This document shows, one piece after another, positions 5,676 through 7,871 of a stretch of 7,871 bases of DNA. Source of the DNA: JASFYU01 sp045046905 (GTDB lineage Bacteria > Bacteroidota > Bacteroidia > Flavobacteriales > Flavobacteriaceae); NCBI GenBank assembly GCA_045046905.1, contig JASFYU010000184.1, forward strand, positions 1-7,871, written 5' to 3'. Under the pieces are notes generated by a model. It was not told where the DNA came from. It did not search any database and saw only the letters and a list, made by a program, of their open reading frames with translations. Each line of letters opens with the position of its first letter. Position 1 is the stretch's first letter. The position numbers and the translations under genes are program-made.

Positions 5676-7871
5676 AAGCTTTCAATTCTTGTATAAGATC
5701 TTCATAGGTGTAGGTTTTCGCCCCTTTTGTATGGGTCTTGTACAAGATTTCTGCACGAATGGCCTTTAACCCCAACACGCCCTGAAGGCCTTCTAACGCT
5801 ACTATTTCGACTGAATCAGTAAAATAACCTTTTGATTTCAAGAATTTGATATACCTTAAATATTCAAGTTCGTCCTTTTTTTGTGAGTATACAATCACCA
5901 ATTTACCCGGTTGGGTAAGCCGTTCATTGGTGCCCTTAATGAAAGATTTATCTATTCTCTTTTTAATAACCTCATAACGGGCATTGTAGGTGCCATCTAC
6001 GTCAAAGCGCTTTTCGTCCATACGAAAACGAATCGATAGCGAGGTATTGTACACCAATATGAGCGAAGCCACATCGAGCTTCACCGAAAGTTCAGGCTTT
6101 AGTTTGTAATGTGTGTTTTCCATTTCACACATGACCTGAAGTTGCCATAATCTAAGGTTATTAAGATAAAGAGGATTAAAGTCATTCGAACCGGAAATAG
6201 AATCACCTATATACATATTATGTTCGACCCCGTCAGTCTTATAGCGCTCGAAATAATGTGGAAACATTTTTTGTGATTCTACTTGTTTTTTATCGAGTAC
6301 CAAGGTCAGTTCCTTATTGATTCGCATTACGCTTTCATCATAATTTTTTCGATGGTCATAATAGGACTCCGTCTCTATGTCTATGCTAGCCTCATAAGTA
6401 AGTACAGCCTCATTTAGTTCAGTATCGGTTTTTTTAAGATGGTTAAAAACCGGTGTTATCTCTTCCTTTACAAAATCAAAGATTGCCTGCTCACTATTGG
6501 TGTACAACATTTCTTTGATGCTCTCGATATGATTACTCACTCTGAACATGAGTTCCTCATAAATCGGCAACTTTTGGCTATCCCATGCTCTGGAAAGTAC
6601 TTCGTTGATACGAGAAAGCTGAATCGTCAAGTCTTTTTGAATGGCCGAATTCCTTGCCTGTGAGGAATTTTTAATATCAATCTGCCCATAGAGTGGGCTT
6701 ACATCTTTAAAGACAATTTCTTTAAATGACGGTTGCTTACCTTCCAATTGATCCTTTATAAACTGTTTGGCCTCTTTTTCAAATTTCCAGTATACCGATG
6801 AATGTACCGATGTACATTCATTCTGTATGATAGCATCGATTAAGTTTTCCTCCTCTATCTTGGATCTAGTCACTGCAGAAACTATATAGGGTATGATATC
6901 ATCTAATTTTGTAGCGTTTACCCCATTGAGTTCATTGACCGTCCTCGATACTATCTCTAAAACGCCCAACAGCTGATTGTTTGAGGCAATCGGCGCTAAA
7001 ATGGCACTTTCTATTCCTTGCTCTTTCAAGCCTTTATAGGGTTGTTCACCCTTAGACATTTTATAGTACCTATCTACATTAGAAATGGCAAAATAAGCGT
7101 TTTTCTTTAATAGTTTCTCATAGGAATATTGGCATAAGGCTGCGTTACATACTTCTACATTTTTATTGCCCAGAATATAACTTTGTATACCATTGCCATA
7201 TACACGTTCAAATTGATCTTCTTTAGCATTGTAAGCAACAAAACCTACGCGAACATCAGGAAGTCGAAAAAATGACCTAAAGGTTTCTTGTAGCCCGGTC
7301 ATGAAATTGTCATTGCTGTTCTTGTCATTGGCAATCAGGCTCGATTTAATTTCCGAAATCGAATGTTCGGTCGTTACATCGAACATGTTCGAGATAACGA
7401 ATCCTTTGGACATAAAACTACTGGGCGGAATTTTCTCTTTCCAAAGATCCAAATCATCAGGATTCTCCAAAAGTTCATCCACATCGGCCTGAGTAATTTT
7501 CTTCGCCTTATCTGTAGGTATAAATTCGAGAAAATCTGCATTATAAAGAATACGATAATGGTGCATTACCCCTTTTGAATCGGGGATGTCATAAAAATAA
7601 GGGCGAGTAAAATGGAGTTTAAACCCATAATAAAAATTCAATATTACCACAGAAGCCATGATATAATTTACGCCTGCCTCTTGATTACGTATTACAGGTT
7701 CATAATTAAGACCGGCTTCCTTCAATATCTTTTGAAATCGTTTTGAAGAATTAAAAACAATATTATTATAGGGCAACGAGGCTACTTTGATTTCGTTTTC
7801 ACTTAAAACCTCGGAAAAAGTATCCTCCAATATCAAATGTATTACCTTTTTATGCTTCTTTAAAAGAGACA
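5674..7871 (-). CDS. GAF-domain sensory/signalling protein (5' end beyond the window)
   Basis: The frame ends at TAG (5674-5676) and stays open to the last base of the window. A TTG at 7836 is the most upstream possible start, but in-frame codons continue past it without a stop or ATG, and the residues before it fit continuing helix. I therefore treat the gene as 5' truncated. Numbering from that TTG, residues about 1-165 are an unassigned N-terminal region. About 180-325 is a GAF domain, ending in the typical core AILAPIASNNQLLGVLEIVS (278-297). About 325-520 is mostly helical and includes the striking DVSPLYGQIDIKNSSQARN (378-396). About 540-720 is a C-terminal region of unknown fold. No histidine kinase, cyclase, GGDEF, DNA-binding or membrane segment is visible, so the output is unknown. 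GAF domains bind small ligands such as cyclic nucleotides, but the ligand here cannot be read from sequence. It converges on the HD-PycTM gene with only 23 bp between. Confidence 0.88.
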   Translation of the reverse strand, partial: SLLKKHKKVIHLILEDTFSEVLSENEIKVASLPYNNIVFNSSKRFQKILKEAGLNYEPVIRNQEAGVNYIMASVVILNFYYGFKLHFTRPYFYDIPDSKGVMHHYRILYNADFLEFIPTDKAKKITQADVDELLENPDDLDLWKEKIPPSSFMSKGFVISNMFDVTTEHSISEIKSSLIANDKNSNDNFMTGLQETFRSFFRLPDVRVGFVAYNAKEDQFERVYGNGIQSYILGNKNVEVCNAALCQYSYEKLLKKNAYFAISNVDRYYKMSKGEQPYKGLKEQGIESAILAPIASNNQLLGVLEIVSRTVNELNGVNATKLDDIIPYIVSAVTRSKIEEENLIDAIIQNECTSVHSSVYWKFEKEAKQFIKDQLEGKQPSFKEIVFKDVSPLYGQIDIKNSSQARNSAIQKDLTIQLSRINEVLSRAWDSQKLPIYEELMFRVSNHIESIKEMLYTNSEQAIFDFVKEEITPVFNHLKKTDTELNEAVLTYEASIDIETESYYDHRKNYDESVMRINKELTLVLDKKQVESQKMFPHYFERYKTDGVEHNMYIGDSISGSNDFNPLYLNNLRLWQLQVMCEMENTHYKLKPELSVKLDVASLILVYNTSLSIRFRMDEKRFDVDGTYNARYEVIKKRIDKSFIKGTNERLTQPGKLVIVYSQKKDELEYLRYIKFLKSKGYFTDSVEIVALEGLQGVLGLKAIRAEILYKTHTKGAKTYTYEDLIQELKA

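Noticed and set aside
5674..7836. The TTG at 7836 as the true start of the GAF protein
   Set aside because: The frame is open without a stop from there to the window edge, the encoded residues continue as plausible protein, and TTG starts are rare. Truncation at the edge explains it better.

Overview
The window looks like a chromosomal segment from a member of the Bacteroidota, most likely a marine-type Flavobacteriaceae. The DNA is AT-rich, no gene start has a Shine-Dalgarno-like sequence, and the protein families are ones I associate with flavobacteria: a phosphatase/Omp85-barrel lipoprotein, an HD-PycTM fusion and a long GAF protein. I see no IS, phage, tRNA, rRNA or CRISPR. Species cannot be assigned from this alone.

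Layout. 1-489 (+) is the 3' end of a predicted beta-propeller-like protein whose start lies outside the window. 490-671 is a convergent, gene-free gap with a GC-rich, palindrome-rich stretch that looks like a structured or dispersed repeat unit. 672-4385 (-) is a 1237-residue lipoprotein. It joins a calcineurin-like phosphoesterase, a middle domain with kinase-like motifs, a short Asp/Gly-rich segment and a C-terminal Omp85-type outer-membrane barrel. 4386-4444 is a 59-bp divergent intergenic region that must hold both promoters unless these lie inside the genes. 4445-5650 (+) is a 401-residue inner-membrane protein with an N-terminal HD phosphohydrolase domain and a C-terminal membrane module resembling the Pycsar effector PycTM (DUF5706). 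5651-5673 is a 23-bp convergent gap with an inverted repeat covering both stop codons. 5674 to the window edge (-) is a large GAF-domain protein whose 5' end is cut off.

How the genes may work together. Three of the four proteins carry domains linked to phosphate-ester chemistry or small-ligand sensing: HD hydrolase plus PycTM, GAF, and phosphoesterase plus kinase-like. No pyrimidine cyclase (PycC) lies next to the PycTM-like protein, so it is not a textbook Pycsar operon. It is better read as an orphan or self-contained HD-effector fusion. The most interesting items are this fusion and the kinase-like domain between the phosphatase and barrel domains of the large outer-membrane protein. Functional links between neighbours are inference, since only one pair shares a regulatory region.
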